DNA of 64,000 bases from Pantoea sp. At-9b (GTDB lineage Bacteria; Pseudomonadota; Gammaproteobacteria; Enterobacterales; Enterobacteriaceae): assembly GCF_000175935.2 (NCBI RefSeq), contig NC_014837.1:3596001-3660000 (forward strand). Direction: 5' to 3'. Below the pieces are notes generated by a model that did no database searches, had not been told where the DNA came from, and saw nothing but the letters and a program-made list of their open reading frames with translations. Made by a program: the position numbers and the translations under genes. Positions 8,786-17,686 of the stretch are shown piece after piece. Numbering within the stretch: the stretch's first letter is position 1; the number at the start of each line of letters is the position of its first letter.

Positions 8786-9652
8786 TTATCCGGCAGTCAC
8801 CGGGATGAAGAAGGTGCCGGTTAATAAATCCGGGGTGCTGTTTTGCAGATCGAGACGCAGCAGATCTTTACCTTCTCGCCGGGCGACACCCAATGCGGGC
8901 AGATGGATGTAGTACATATCGGCGGTAAAGGCGTTGATCTGTTCCGGTGCCCCCTGCCAGTCAATTTCCGCATACAGACCGCTTTCGCCGGTCCAGTTCA
9001 CCACATTGCTCGGCAGCACATCGCCATGCTGACTTTCCAGCGCCTGAAACAGGCTGATATGTTGCTGATCGGCGGAACCTTCCCCCGGACTGAACTGAAA
9101 GCCCAGCCAGCCTTTGTTGACGTGCTGTCCGGCAAAGGCCACGAAATCGCGCGCGTGTTGGGCGACTACGTCGCCATGATCGTGGATGTATTCACCAAAG
9201 CGACATTCCCATTCAATCACTTCACCACACAGGCGCAGTTCAGGCTTCTCCGCCAGCCGCACGTCAACCCAGCGATGCTGCGTGGGAATGCGACTGTGGA
9301 AATCTTTTAACTGCAGCTCCGGAATGCGGCGATATGCCCCCGGCGTCAGCGAGAAATGGTTTTTGAACACGCGAGTGAAATTCTGCTGGTTATCAAAACC
9401 AAAACGCACGGCGATATCAATCAGCGGCATACGTGTCAGACGCAGCGCCATCGCTGACATGGTCAGACGACGCTTACGGGTGTATGACGCCAGCGTTTGT
9501 CCGGTCATTTCTTTGAACATGCGTTGCATGTGCCATTTGGAATAACCGGATTTCAGGCTAATCAGATCGATATTGAGTTCGTCGGTCAGGTTCGCTTCAA
9601 TCCAGTCCACCAAATCGTTGATGTACTGTTTTTTCAGAGTCAGGCTGAGCAT
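8786..9652 (-). CDS. Rob-like AraC/XylS-family regulator with GyrI-like domain
   Basis: A 288-residue regulator built like E. coli Rob (289 aa). An N-terminal AraC/SoxS-type double helix-turn-helix (residues 5-108; YSKWHMQRMFKEMTG, FDNQQNFTRVFKNHFSLTP) is joined to a C-terminal GyrI-like small-molecule-binding domain (about 125-286). It is divergent from E. coli Rob in the C-terminal part, so it is probably a paralogue rather than Rob itself. Such proteins activate efflux and stress genes when an inducer binds. It is transcribed alone and ends at a terminator. Confidence 0.85.
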   Translation of the reverse strand: MLSLTLKKQYINDLVDWIEANLTDELNIDLISLKSGYSKWHMQRMFKEMTGQTLASYTRKRRLTMSAMALRLTRMPLIDIAVRFGFDNQQNFTRVFKNHFSLTPGAYRRIPELQLKDFHSRIPTQHRWVDVRLAEKPELRLCGEVIEWECRFGEYIHDHGDVVAQHARDFVAFAGQHVNKGWLGFQFSPGEGSADQQHISLFQALESQHGDVLPSNVVNWTGESGLYAEIDWQGAPEQINAFTADMYYIHLPALGVARREGKDLLRLDLQNSTPDLLTGTFFIPVTAG

Positions 9653-9822
9653 TTTCTGTGATGATCGAAAGGAAAGGGGACGCAGAATTTGCGTTATCGG
9701 TCACATAAATATAACAAAAACGTATTATGAATGTAAGGAAGAGTAAAGAAAGCGTAACGGGAAAAGCATTAATTGCTTAGTTCGCTAATATTTTCGCCAG
9801 CAATGAATGCTGACACAGATCA

Positions 9823-9896
9823 CGTAGCGGCGCGATTTATCGCACAATTTCGCGCGCGATGTCAGAAAAAAACGCGCGATAAATCGCGCCGCTACG
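9823..9896. repeat. REP-like inverted pair
   Basis: Two copies of the REP-like unit in convergent orientation (GTAGCGGCGCGATTTATCGC ... GCGATAAATCGCGCCGCTAC) that could fold into a long hairpin. It lies just beyond the cio operon. Confidence 0.8.
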
Positions 9897-9903
9897 TTTT
9901 TCA

Positions 9904-10050
9904 TCAATGCGATCGCATCCCTGCGGCCGTCATCATCATACGAAACAGCGATGCCACCACACCGAGTGCCAGCACGCTTGCGCCGTAAATAATCACCAGC
10001 CACATCACCCGCTTCCAGAGTGGCGCTTTCACTTCAGTGTGTCCTGACAT
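9904..10050 (-). CDS. DUF2474-family small membrane protein of the bd oxidase
   Basis: A 48-residue protein, MSGHTEVKAPLWKRVMWLVI at its start, with one membrane helix (residues 15-36) and the arrangement W-R-WLVI-Y-ASV-ALG-VA-L-R-M typical of DUF2474. Genes of this family follow cioAB-type bd oxidase genes and are thought to act like CydX, as a small stabilising subunit. The ATG is 1 bp beyond the cioB stop, so the two are probably coupled. Confidence 0.8.
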   Translation of the reverse strand: MSGHTEVKAPLWKRVMWLVIIYGASVLALGVVASLFRMMMTAAGMRSH

Positions 10051-10051
10051 A

Positions 10052-11056
10052 TCAGTGATATCCCTCGTTGGCTTTCACTTTTCCCCGGAAGACGTAGTAA
10101 CTCCAGAAGGTGTACACCAGGATCACCGGGATAATCAGCAACCCGCCCACCAGCATAAACGCCTGGCTGATTGCCGGAGACGCCGCCTGCCAGATAGTGA
10201 TGGAAGGGGGAATGATGTAGGGCCATACGCTAATCCCCAGGCCGGAAAAGCCGAGGAAAATCAGCAGCAAAGTCAGCAGGAACGGACTGTAATGCGCTTC
10301 GCGTTTGATGCCGCGCACAATGCCCCATGCACACACCAGTACCAGCACCGGAACCGGCAGGAACCAGAACAGGTTTGGACGGGTGAACCAACGTTGGGCA
10401 ATGGCTTCATGGCTGAACGGCGTCCACAGGCTGATAATGCCGACGATCACCAGCAGCGCGATCACCAGCGGCGTTGCCAGCGCGGACATCTTACGATGCA
10501 GGTCATGTTCGGTTTTCATAATCAACCAGGTACAGCCGAGCAGCGCATACGCCACCACCAGACCGACACCGCAGAACAGCGGGAACGGTGCCAGCCAGTC
10601 CATGGGGCCACCGGCGAAGGTACGGCCACTGACCGGGAAACCGTTGATAATGGCCCCCACCGACACTCCCTGGCTGAAGGTGGCGAGAATCGAACCGCCA
10701 ATAAAGGCTTTATCCCAGAATGGACGGTGCGATTCGGTGGCTTTAAAGCGAAACTCGAACGCCACACCACGGAATATCAGGCCAATCAGCATCACCGTCA
10801 GCGGGATGGTCAACGCATCGGCAATCACCGAATAGGCCAGCGGGAACGCCCCGTACAGCCCGGCGCCCCCGAGGATCAGCCAGGTTTCGTTGCCGTCCCA
10901 GACCGGCGCAACGGTGTTAACCATGATGTCGCGCTCAACCGCATCTTTGTTGAACGGGAACAACAGGCCGATACCAAGATCAAAGCCATCCATCACGATA
11001 TACATCAGAATGGCGAAAACGATGATCGCAAACCAAATGATTGAAAAGTCGATCAT
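10052..11056 (-). CDS. cioB: Cytochrome bd-type (cyanide-insensitive) quinol oxidase subunit II
   Basis: A 334-residue CydB-like integral membrane protein with about eight helices, beginning with the characteristic DGFDLGIGLLFPF region after residue 22. It pairs with subunit I to reduce O2 using quinol. It overlaps the subunit I stop by 4 bp (ATGA). The order cioA-cioB-DUF2474 and the shape of subunit I favour the CioAB branch over the canonical cydAB. Confidence 0.93.
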   Translation of the reverse strand: MIDFSIIWFAIIVFAILMYIVMDGFDLGIGLLFPFNKDAVERDIMVNTVAPVWDGNETWLILGGAGLYGAFPLAYSVIADALTIPLTVMLIGLIFRGVAFEFRFKATESHRPFWDKAFIGGSILATFSQGVSVGAIINGFPVSGRTFAGGPMDWLAPFPLFCGVGLVVAYALLGCTWLIMKTEHDLHRKMSALATPLVIALLVIVGIISLWTPFSHEAIAQRWFTRPNLFWFLPVPVLVLVCAWGIVRGIKREAHYSPFLLTLLLIFLGFSGLGISVWPYIIPPSITIWQAASPAISQAFMLVGGLLIIPVILVYTFWSYYVFRGKVKANEGYH

Positions 11057-12468
11057 TTAAGGCCTCCTTCCTGATGAGAAACCGCAGAAAGTGGACGTGC
11101 CGGGGTGTTGCTCTGGCCCGGGCCTCCCGGGTTCACATCGTGACCTTCCCCCACTTTTGGCCCCTGCTTGATCAGACGCATCATGTAGACATACCCCACA
11201 CCGAACACGGAGCAGTACACCAGGATAAACGCCAGCAGGCTAATGCTCATATGCAGATCGCCATGCGCGGATACCGCATCTATGGTGCGCTGCACGCCAT
11301 ACACCACCCACGGCTGACGACCAATTTCCGTGGTAAACCAGCCCGCCAGAATCGCCAGCAGGCCCGAAGGTCCCATCAACAGCGCAAACCACAGGAACGG
11401 ACGTGACTGATACAGCCGCCCTTTGAAGCGCAACCACAGGCTGACCATACCGAGGGTAATCATCAGCAGGCCCAGCGCCACCATCACGCGGAACGACCAG
11501 AACACCACGGTGGAATTCGGGCGGTCTTCTTTCGGGAAGGACTTCAGCGCCGGAACCTGTTTGTCGAGGCTATGGGTCAGAATCAGGCTGCCGAGGTAAG
11601 GGATCTCCAGCGCGTATTTGGTGCGCTCCTGCTCCATATCCGGGATGCCAAACAGAATCAGCGGCGTGGCTTCACCTGGCGGGTTTTCCCAGTGCCCTTC
11701 AATCGCCGCGATTTTCGCGGGCTGATGTTCAAGGGTGTTCAGGCCATGTGCGTCACCGATCATCGCCTGAATCGGCGAAACGATCAGCGCCATCCACAGC
11801 GCCATGGAAAACATCTTACGAATGGCCGGATTGTCATTGCCTTTTAACAGATGCCAGGCCGCTGAGGCACCAACAAAAAAGGCGCTGGCAAGGAACGCCG
11901 CGGTCGACATATGCAGCAAGCGGTACGGAAACGAGGGGTTGAAAATGATTTTCAGCCAATCCTGTGGCACCACGATACCGTTCTGAATGATGTAACCCTG
12001 CGGGGTGTGCATCCAGCTGTTGGACGCCAGAATCCAGAAGGTAGAGATGATGGTGCCCAGCGCAACCATGCAGGTGGCAAAAAAGTGCAGGCCCGGCCCA
12101 ACGCGGTTCCAGCCAAATAACATCACACCAAGGAAACCGGCTTCGAGGAAGAAGGCGGTCAGGACTTCATAGGTCAACAGTGGACCGGTGATACTGCCCG
12201 CGAACTGCGAGAAGCCACTCCAGTTGGTGCCAAACTGATACGCCATCACCAGACCAGAAACTACGCCCATGCCGAAATTGACGGCAAAGACTTTGGACCA
12301 GAAATGGTAGAGATCGCGATAGGTCTCATTACGGGATTTTAGCCATAGACCTTCCAGCACCGCCAGGAAGCTGGCGAGACCGATGGTGATGGCCGGGAAA
12401 ATGATATGAAAGGAGACAGTAAACGCGAACTGTATCCTCGCCAGGTGAAAGGCATCTAATCCAAACAT
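11053..12468 (-). CDS. cioA: Cytochrome bd-type (cyanide-insensitive) quinol oxidase subunit I
   Basis: A 471-residue CydA-like subunit carrying the hemes and quinol site. His21 in SFHIIFP and the His in [12 protein letters not shown] correspond to heme ligands, and GRQPW near the end is the conserved bd motif. It is shorter than E. coli CydA (522 aa), consistent with the short Q-loop of CIO-type oxidases. These oxidases support respiration at low O2 and resist cyanide or nitric oxide. It is the first gene of the operon; the 228-bp gap upstream holds a nested inverted repeat. Confidence 0.93.
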   Translation of the reverse strand: MFGLDAFHLARIQFAFTVSFHIIFPAITIGLASFLAVLEGLWLKSRNETYRDLYHFWSKVFAVNFGMGVVSGLVMAYQFGTNWSGFSQFAGSITGPLLTYEVLTAFFLEAGFLGVMLFGWNRVGPGLHFFATCMVALGTIISTFWILASNSWMHTPQGYIIQNGIVVPQDWLKIIFNPSFPYRLLHMSTAAFLASAFFVGASAAWHLLKGNDNPAIRKMFSMALWMALIVSPIQAMIGDAHGLNTLEHQPAKIAAIEGHWENPPGEATPLILFGIPDMEQERTKYALEIPYLGSLILTHSLDKQVPALKSFPKEDRPNSTVVFWSFRVMVALGLLMITLGMVSLWLRFKGRLYQSRPFLWFALLMGPSGLLAILAGWFTTEIGRQPWVVYGVQRTIDAVSAHGDLHMSISLLAFILVYCSVFGVGYVYMMRLIKQGPKVGEGHDVNPGGPGQSNTPARPLSAVSHQEGGLK

Positions 12469-12559
12469 TGCTTACTTCTTCACCAGAACAGAGAAAGGGA
12501 ACACAACTGTAAAAGGAAGTAGTGAAAACAGAAATAAACAGTGGGGGTCGATAAAACTA

Positions 12560-12656
12560 TAACAAAGCAGGCTTATTCAACTTTGCCAGCAGGGTAAAAG
12601 GTTATTAACCCTCTGCGGCATGCGATTTGCCAGAGGTTAAAAGCTGTGCTTTGTTA
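12560..12656. other. Nested inverted repeats between cioA and the YghX gene
   Basis: Outer perfect 10-bp arms (12560-12569 and 12647-12656) enclose an inner imperfect hairpin (about 12605-12620 with 12628-12640). It lies in the shared upstream region of two divergent genes. It could be an operator, a structured leader or a decayed mobile element; nothing decides between these. Confidence 0.45.
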
Positions 12657-12696
12657 GAGCGGCAATACCATCTGGTTAATCAGCGAAGGAGAGATT

Positions 12697-13587
12697 ATGA
12701 CACGTCTTACCGCACAGGATTTTCCGCAGGAACTGCTGGAGCTTTACGACTATTACGCCCACGGCAAAATCAGCAAACGCGAGTTCATCGCGCTGGCCGC
12801 AAAGTTCACCATCGCCGGGATGACGGGTGCGGCGCTGCTCAGCGCGATGAGCCCGAATTATGCCCTGGCGCAGCAGGTAGAATTCACCGACCCCGATATC
12901 GTCCCGGAGTACATCCACTACCCCTCGCCGCAAGGCCACGGCGACGTGCGCGGTTATCTGGTGCGTCCGGCCAAAGTCAGTGGCAAGGTGCCAGCCGTGG
13001 TGGTGGTGCATGAGAATCGCGGCCTGAATCCCTATATTGAAGACGTGGCACGCCGCGTGGCTAAAGCAGGCTATATCGCCCTGGCGCCGGATGGGCTGAG
13101 TTCAGTGGGGGGCTATCCGGGTAACGATGAAGAAGGCAAAGCCATGCAGGCGAAGATCGACCCGGTCAAACTGATGAACGACTTCTTCGCGGCGGTGGAT
13201 TTTCTGATGCATCACGAAGCCGGGACCGGCAAAGTCGGGATCACCGGTTTTTGTTACGGCGGCGGGGTGGCCAATGCGGCTGCCGTGGCCTTTCCGGAAT
13301 TGGCCTGCGCGGTGCCGTTTTATGGCCGCCAGCCGAAGGCGGAAGATGTCCCACGTATTCAGGCTCCGCTCCTGCTGCATTATGCCGAACTGGATAAAGG
13401 CATCAATGAGGGCTGGCCTGCGTATGAAGCGGCGCTGAAAGCCAATCATAAAGTGTATGAGGCGTATATTTATCCTGGGGTAAACCACGGTTTCCACAAT
13501 GATTCGACACCGCGTTACGACAAAGCAGCAGCCGAACTGGCGTGGAGCCGCACATTAGGCTGGTTTGAAAAGTATTTGCACGGTTAA
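12697..13587 (+). CDS. yghX: YghX-like dienelactone hydrolase family protein
   Basis: A 296-residue alpha/beta hydrolase of the dienelactone hydrolase family, very like E. coli/Salmonella YghX. The nucleophile is Cys in GFCYGGG, the acid Asp is in ELDKG and the base His is in NHGFHND. The N-terminus (KISKREF followed by a hydrophobic stretch ending ALAQQ, about residues 24-54) looks like an export signal but lacks the twin arginine of Tat signals. E. coli K-12 yghX is disrupted; this copy is intact. A GAAGGAGAG site precedes the ATG. Confidence 0.9.
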   Translation: MTRLTAQDFPQELLELYDYYAHGKISKREFIALAAKFTIAGMTGAALLSAMSPNYALAQQVEFTDPDIVPEYIHYPSPQGHGDVRGYLVRPAKVSGKVPAVVVVHENRGLNPYIEDVARRVAKAGYIALAPDGLSSVGGYPGNDEEGKAMQAKIDPVKLMNDFFAAVDFLMHHEAGTGKVGITGFCYGGGVANAAAVAFPELACAVPFYGRQPKAEDVPRIQAPLLLHYAELDKGINEGWPAYEAALKANHKVYEAYIYPGVNHGFHNDSTPRYDKAAAELAWSRTLGWFEKYLHG

Positions 13588-13602
13588 CCCATTCCGCACT
13601 GG

Positions 13603-13675
13603 CGTAGCGGCGCGATTTATCGCGCGGATTTTCTGGCACCGCACCCGGAACTGCGCGATAAATCGCGCCGCTACG
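13603..13675. repeat. REP-like inverted pair
   Basis: Convergent pair of the REP-like unit between the YghX gene and the HxlR-type regulator; the right unit ends 5 bp before the regulator's stop. Confidence 0.8.
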
Positions 13676-13679
13676 CTCA

Positions 13680-14051
13680 TCAGATATTGTCACGCACATC
13701 CAGAATCCGGTGCAGGTTGCTCTCCAGCCAGTCAGCCAGACCCACCACCTGCCCTTCCACCTCTCGCCCCAGCTCAGTGAGGTGATATTCCACATGGGGC
13801 GGCACCACGTCATAAGCGATGCGTTGCACAAATCCATCTTCTTCCATATAGCGCAGCGTCTGCGCCAGCATACGCTCGCTGACGCCGCCAATCTTGCGCC
13901 GCAGTTCGCTAAAACGCAGGGTTTCCTCGCGCAGCGCCAGCAGCACCAGCACACTCCAGCGGCTGGTAATGCGCTTCAGCACTTCGCGTGACGGACAGTT
14001 AACGTTAAGCAACTCACCGCGACTAAATTTTTCACTCAGGTTTTCAGACAT
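13680..14051 (-). CDS. ytfH: HxlR-family redox-type regulator (YtfH-like)
   Basis: A 123-residue winged-helix regulator of the HxlR family, close to E. coli YtfH. The single conserved Cys in NCPSREVLKRITSRW (residue 19) is the one that senses thiol or aldehyde stress in relatives such as QorR, YodB and HypR. It is divergent from qorB, as in E. coli, and very likely represses it. Confidence 0.9.
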   Translation of the reverse strand: MSENLSEKFSRGELLNVNCPSREVLKRITSRWSVLVLLALREETLRFSELRRKIGGVSERMLAQTLRYMEEDGFVQRIAYDVVPPHVEYHLTELGREVEGQVVGLADWLESNLHRILDVRDNI

Positions 14052-14067
14052 TTAACGTTATCTCGCC

Positions 14068-14106
14068 AAACTAACAAATCTGTAAGTACTTACTAAAAGT
14101 TAGTTT
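14068..14106. promoter_or_regulatory. Nested palindromic operator between ytfH and qorB
   Basis: A perfect 12-bp palindrome GTAAGTACTTAC (14082-14093) lies inside a second pair of arms AAACTAAC (14068-14075) and GTTAGTTT (14099-14106) with almost the same centre. The spacing suits an HxlR dimer binding across both promoters. Confidence 0.65.
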
Positions 14107-14152
14107 ATCTCCTAACCTGATGACATACCAGTTCAAACTGAAGGAGAACAAC

Positions 14153-15007
14153 ATGATTGCGATTACAGGTGCCACCGGTCAGCTTGGCCGTTTAGTGATT
14201 AACGCGTTACTGAAAAAAGTCCCGGCCAGTGAAGTGATTGCCGCCGTTCGCTCGCCAGAGAAGGCTGCCGATTTGGCGGCGCTGGGCGTGACGCTGCGTA
14301 CCGCGGATTACAGCCAGCCAGAGACGTTGAAAACGGCCTTTGCTGGTGTGGACAAACTGCTGCTGATTTCCTCCAGCGAAGTGGGCCAGCGTGAAGCGCA
14401 GCATAAAGCGGTGATTGACGCGGCCAAAGCGGCAGGCGTGGGTTTTATTGCTTACACCAGCCTGCTACATGCGGATACCACGCCGCTCGGTCTTGGTGTC
14501 GAGCATCGTGCCACTGAAGCGCAGCTAAAAGCTTCCGGCATTCCCTTCGCGCTGCTGCGCAACGGCTGGTACACCGAAAACTATGCTGCCAGCATCGCTC
14601 CGGCACTGGCGCACCATGCGTTTATCGGTTCGGTCGGTGAAGGCCGCATCGCCTCGGCGGCGCGAGCTGACTATGCGGCAGCGGCGGCGGAAGTGATCAG
14701 CCGTGACGATCAGGCAGGTAAAATCTATGAACTGGCGGGTGACGACAGCTATTCGCTGGCAGAATTCGCGGCAGAGATTGCTAAACAGTCCGGCGAGAAG
14801 GTGGATTATGTCAACCTGCCGCAGGCAGACTTCGCAGCGGCGCTGAAAGGCGCAGGTTTACCGGACGGACTGGCCGAGATGCTGGCGGATTCTGATGCCG
14901 GTGCTGCGCAGGGCGGGTTGTTTGATAACAGTAAAACCCTGAGCACGCTGATTGGTCGTCCGACGACCGGTTACGCGGAAGTCATCAAGGCTGCGTTAGC
15001 GAAATAA
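14153..15007 (+). CDS. qorB: NAD(P)H:quinone oxidoreductase 2
   Basis: A 284-residue NmrA-like, atypical SDR enzyme matching E. coli QorB (YtfG), which reduces quinones with NADPH. The nucleotide-binding motif is GATGQLG at residues 5-11. I chose ATG 14153, after an AAGGAG site; the frame is open further upstream only through the operator. It is divergent from ytfH. Confidence 0.93.
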   Translation: MIAITGATGQLGRLVINALLKKVPASEVIAAVRSPEKAADLAALGVTLRTADYSQPETLKTAFAGVDKLLLISSSEVGQREAQHKAVIDAAKAAGVGFIAYTSLLHADTTPLGLGVEHRATEAQLKASGIPFALLRNGWYTENYAASIAPALAHHAFIGSVGEGRIASAARADYAAAAAEVISRDDQAGKIYELAGDDSYSLAEFAAEIAKQSGEKVDYVNLPQADFAAALKGAGLPDGLAEMLADSDAGAAQGGLFDNSKTLSTLIGRPTTGYAEVIKAALAK

Positions 15008-15019
15008 GTGCTGGCTGTT

Positions 15020-15260
15020 GCCCTCATCCCGGCCTTCTCCCGCAAGCGGGAGAAGGAGATGTGCAATATGCCAATCTATCCCTTCTCCCGCTTGCGGGAG
15101 AAGGAAATGTGCAATATGCCAATCTATCCCCTCCCCCGCTTGCGGGAGAAGGAAATGTGCAATATGCCAATGTATCCCCTCCCCCGCTTGCGGGAGAAGG
15201 AAATGTGCAATATGCCAATGTATCCCCTCTCCCGCTTGCGGGAGAGGGTTAGGGTGAGGG
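15020..15260. repeat. Tandem hairpin array, 48-bp period, five units
   Basis: Five CCCGC(AAG/TTG)CGGG hairpins begin at 15033, 15081, 15129, 15177 and 15225, spaced exactly 48 bp apart, with near-identical 24-bp spacers containing TGCAATATGCCAAT. The outermost units carry opposite longer flanks (CCCTCATCCCGG on the left, GGGTTAGGGTGAGGG on the right), so the array is framed by inverted full-length elements. It has no coding content; open frames through it are periodic artefacts. Confidence 0.9.
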
Positions 15261-15263
15261 CCA

Positions 15264-16130
15264 TCACACCTTGCCCTCCAGCCAGCGCAGTGCCTGCTGC
15301 GCACGTCCCGACAGCGGCCACTCGGCGCGATGGATCAACCAGATGGTATCCACCAGCGACACGCCGCAACTCTCCACCTGAATATGCGCTTGCCGGGCAA
15401 ACGCCAGCCGTGCCGACTGCGGGAGCACCGCAAAACCCAGGCCGCGCGCCACCGGTTCAAGGATCAAACTGATCTGATTGCTGAAACCACGTTGCGGTAG
15501 ATTCCGCACTCCCGGATTGCCGGGAAAACGGCGGCTCAGCAAACGTGTCGCCATCGCCTGACCATCGGGGTGATCGATATAGCCCAGCGTGTCCAGATCC
15601 GCCCAACTGTGGATCTTCACCCCGGCAGGCACCACCAACTCCAGTGGCTCCTCGGCAAATTTCTCCGCCACCAGCCGCTTGTCATCCGGCTTTTGCGTCA
15701 CCAGTCCCATCTCGTAGCGGTTATGCAGCACCGCATCAATGACCTCGCTATCCGGTGCAAAACGATGGCGAATACTGAGATCCGGGTGCTGCTGCTGTAG
15801 TTCCAGCAGCAGCGGGTAGAGGCGCAAGCCAATGCTGCCCGGCGAAATCAGGCTGACTTCGCCACAGGTCACGTCTTCCTCGCTTAAACGCAGCGTCAGA
15901 TGGCGCTGGGCGCGATCCACTTCCTGGCAATAATCCAGCAGCGCCAGCCCGGCGGGTGTCAGCTCCAGCGGCCGTTTGCTGCGCAGGATGAGTGGCCCCA
16001 GTTGCTGCTCCAGATGGCGGATATGCTGGCTCACCGCCGCCTGGGTAATCCCCAGCCGATCTGCGCTGTCCGTAAAACTTCCCAGCTCCGCCAGCATAGC
16101 GAAGGATTTTAACCATTGTGGATTGAACAT
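15264..16130 (-). CDS. LysR-family regulator
   Basis: A 288-residue LysR protein with an N-terminal helix-turn-helix (residues 4-60, TDSADRLGITQAAVSQHIRHLE) and an effector-binding domain. It is divergent from the glyoxalase/MDR/OYE operon across a 94-bp gap, the usual place for a LysR target. The ligand is unknown. Confidence 0.9.
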   Translation of the reverse strand: MFNPQWLKSFAMLAELGSFTDSADRLGITQAAVSQHIRHLEQQLGPLILRSKRPLELTPAGLALLDYCQEVDRAQRHLTLRLSEEDVTCGEVSLISPGSIGLRLYPLLLELQQQHPDLSIRHRFAPDSEVIDAVLHNRYEMGLVTQKPDDKRLVAEKFAEEPLELVVPAGVKIHSWADLDTLGYIDHPDGQAMATRLLSRRFPGNPGVRNLPQRGFSNQISLILEPVARGLGFAVLPQSARLAFARQAHIQVESCGVSLVDTIWLIHRAEWPLSGRAQQALRWLEGKV

Positions 16131-16224
16131 AATGAAATTTTATAAAACCTATAACCGAATCACTGTTTTCATTATACATATTGCGCAGTAGCCTGTAGAT
16201 CTTTTCGACAAATGGAGAACGCAG

Positions 16225-16725
16225 ATGACTGCTCCTTACCCACGTACCTTTTCTCATATCGGCCTGTCGGTCACCGATCTCGACGCTGCCGTCAAGTTTT
16301 ACACCGAAGTGATGGGCTGGTATCTGATTATGCCGCCGACCGAAATTCAGGAAGATGATTCCGCCATTGGCGTGATGTGCAGTGATGTATTTGGCGGTGG
16401 CTGGGAGAAATTCCGCATCGCGCATCTCTCCACCGGCGACCGTGTTGGCGTGGAAATCTTTGAGTTCAAAGCGGCAGAAAAACCTGAGAACAATTTCGAG
16501 TACTGGAAAACCGGCGTGTTCCATTTCTGCGTCCAGGATCCGGATGTCGAGGGTCTGGCTGCGAAAATCGTCGCCGCTGGCGGCAAACAGCGTATGCCGG
16601 TGCGTGAATATTTCCCCGGCGAGAAGCCGTACCGCATGGTGTATATGGAAGATCCGTTCGGCAACATCATTGAGATCTACAGCCACAGCTATGAGCTGAC
16701 CTACTCGGCAGGTGCCTATGTTTAA
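16225..16725 (+). CDS. VOC (glyoxalase/dioxygenase superfamily) protein
   Basis: A 166-residue vicinal-oxygen-chelate protein. The fold repeats are seen as FSHIGLSVTDLDAAVKFYTE (metal ligand His11) and VFHFCVQDPDVEGL, with a C-terminal DPFGNIIEIYS carrying another ligand Glu. It could be a glyoxalase, an isomerase or a dioxygenase. It is the first gene of an operon with two oxidoreductases; its end overlaps the next gene. Confidence 0.85.
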   Translation: MTAPYPRTFSHIGLSVTDLDAAVKFYTEVMGWYLIMPPTEIQEDDSAIGVMCSDVFGGGWEKFRIAHLSTGDRVGVEIFEFKAAEKPENNFEYWKTGVFHFCVQDPDVEGLAAKIVAAGGKQRMPVREYFPGEKPYRMVYMEDPFGNIIEIYSHSYELTYSAGAYV

Positions 16726-17668
16726 TGTGCCAGAGGACTGGCGCGGTTGGGTATGGCAGGGTGGCAACACGCCAAATGACTTGCAGGATCGCTATCTGGC
16801 GACTGAATCCTTAGCACCCGGCGATGTGCTGGTACAGAACGCGGCGATTGGCCTCAATCCGGTGGACTGGAAGGTGCTCGACAGCCAGATCGGCCAGGTA
16901 CCTGGCGTAGATGGTGCAGGCACCGTGGTGGCAATTGGCCCCGAAGTCGATCAACGCTGGCTTGGCGCGCGCGTGGCTTATCACCAGAGCCTGCAACGTC
17001 CCGGTAGCTTTGCCGAATTCACGCCGATCGCCGCCCAGGTGTTGCTGCGTATCCCGGACGCCATCGATTTCGCCACCGCCGCCGCCTTCCCCTGCCCGGC
17101 GCTCACCGCCTGGCAGGCGATTGAGAAAGTGCCCACACAACCCGGTGCACCGTTGTTGATTGCCGGTGCCGGCGGTTCCGTCGGGCATTTTCTGGTGCAA
17201 CTGGCACAGGCTCGCGGTTTTGCGGTGACAACACAGAGCAGCGAGCGCCACTTTTCACGGCTGCAAGCACTGGGGGCGAAGTGCACGGTGAGCGATCCCC
17301 GGCACAATGCAGCGCGCTTCTATGCCGTGATTGATGCCATCAGCCCGGAACACGCTGCAAGCCTGGCCGATCTGTTGCTGGCGAACGGCCATCTGGTGTG
17401 CATTCAGGGCCGGGTCGAGCAGTGGCCTTGCTCGCCGTTCGGGCGCGCGTTATCGCTGCACGAAGTGGCGCTGGGCGCGTTGCATCAGCATGGTGACGCG
17501 GCGCAATGGCACGCGTTAACGCAGCAAGGTGAACGGATGCTGGCGCAAATCGCACAGGGAACCTTACACAGCGAGTTACTGCTGCATTTTCCTTACGACC
17601 AGCTCCCGGCCCAGTTGCAGGCGTTACAGCATCGTAACTTCAGCGGCAAACAGATTATTGTGCTTTAA
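16718..17668 (+). CDS. MDR-family quinone-reductase-like oxidoreductase
   Basis: A 316-residue medium-chain dehydrogenase/reductase without the structural or catalytic zinc Cys set, so it is more like a quinone reductase. The NADPH-binding motif is GAGGSVGHFL around residue 147. I chose ATG 16718 because GGCAGG lies 5-6 nt upstream; a GTG at 16712 is also in frame. It overlaps the end of the VOC gene by 8 bp. Confidence 0.85.
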   Translation: MFNVPEDWRGWVWQGGNTPNDLQDRYLATESLAPGDVLVQNAAIGLNPVDWKVLDSQIGQVPGVDGAGTVVAIGPEVDQRWLGARVAYHQSLQRPGSFAEFTPIAAQVLLRIPDAIDFATAAAFPCPALTAWQAIEKVPTQPGAPLLIAGAGGSVGHFLVQLAQARGFAVTTQSSERHFSRLQALGAKCTVSDPRHNAARFYAVIDAISPEHAASLADLLLANGHLVCIQGRVEQWPCSPFGRALSLHEVALGALHQHGDAAQWHALTQQGERMLAQIAQGTLHSELLLHFPYDQLPAQLQALQHRNFSGKQIIVL

Positions 17669-17686
17669 CCAAATTAAGGGGTTGTT

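Noticed and set aside
10037..11044. A 335-codon open frame opposite cioB
   Set aside because: Antisense shadow of a GC-rich membrane protein gene; its composition (Gln/His/Arg-rich) matches no family and the opposite strand is clearly CydB-like.
10052..12468. Canonical cydAB (bd-I) operon
   Set aside because: Subunit I is too short for the long Q-loop form, and the operon ends with a DUF2474 gene rather than cydX-ybgE, so the cyanide-insensitive type fits better.
15008..15472. Open frames of up to 154 codons across the 48-bp array
   Set aside because: All frames of both strands are open because the 48-bp period is a multiple of three; the peptides are pure repeats without ribosome sites.
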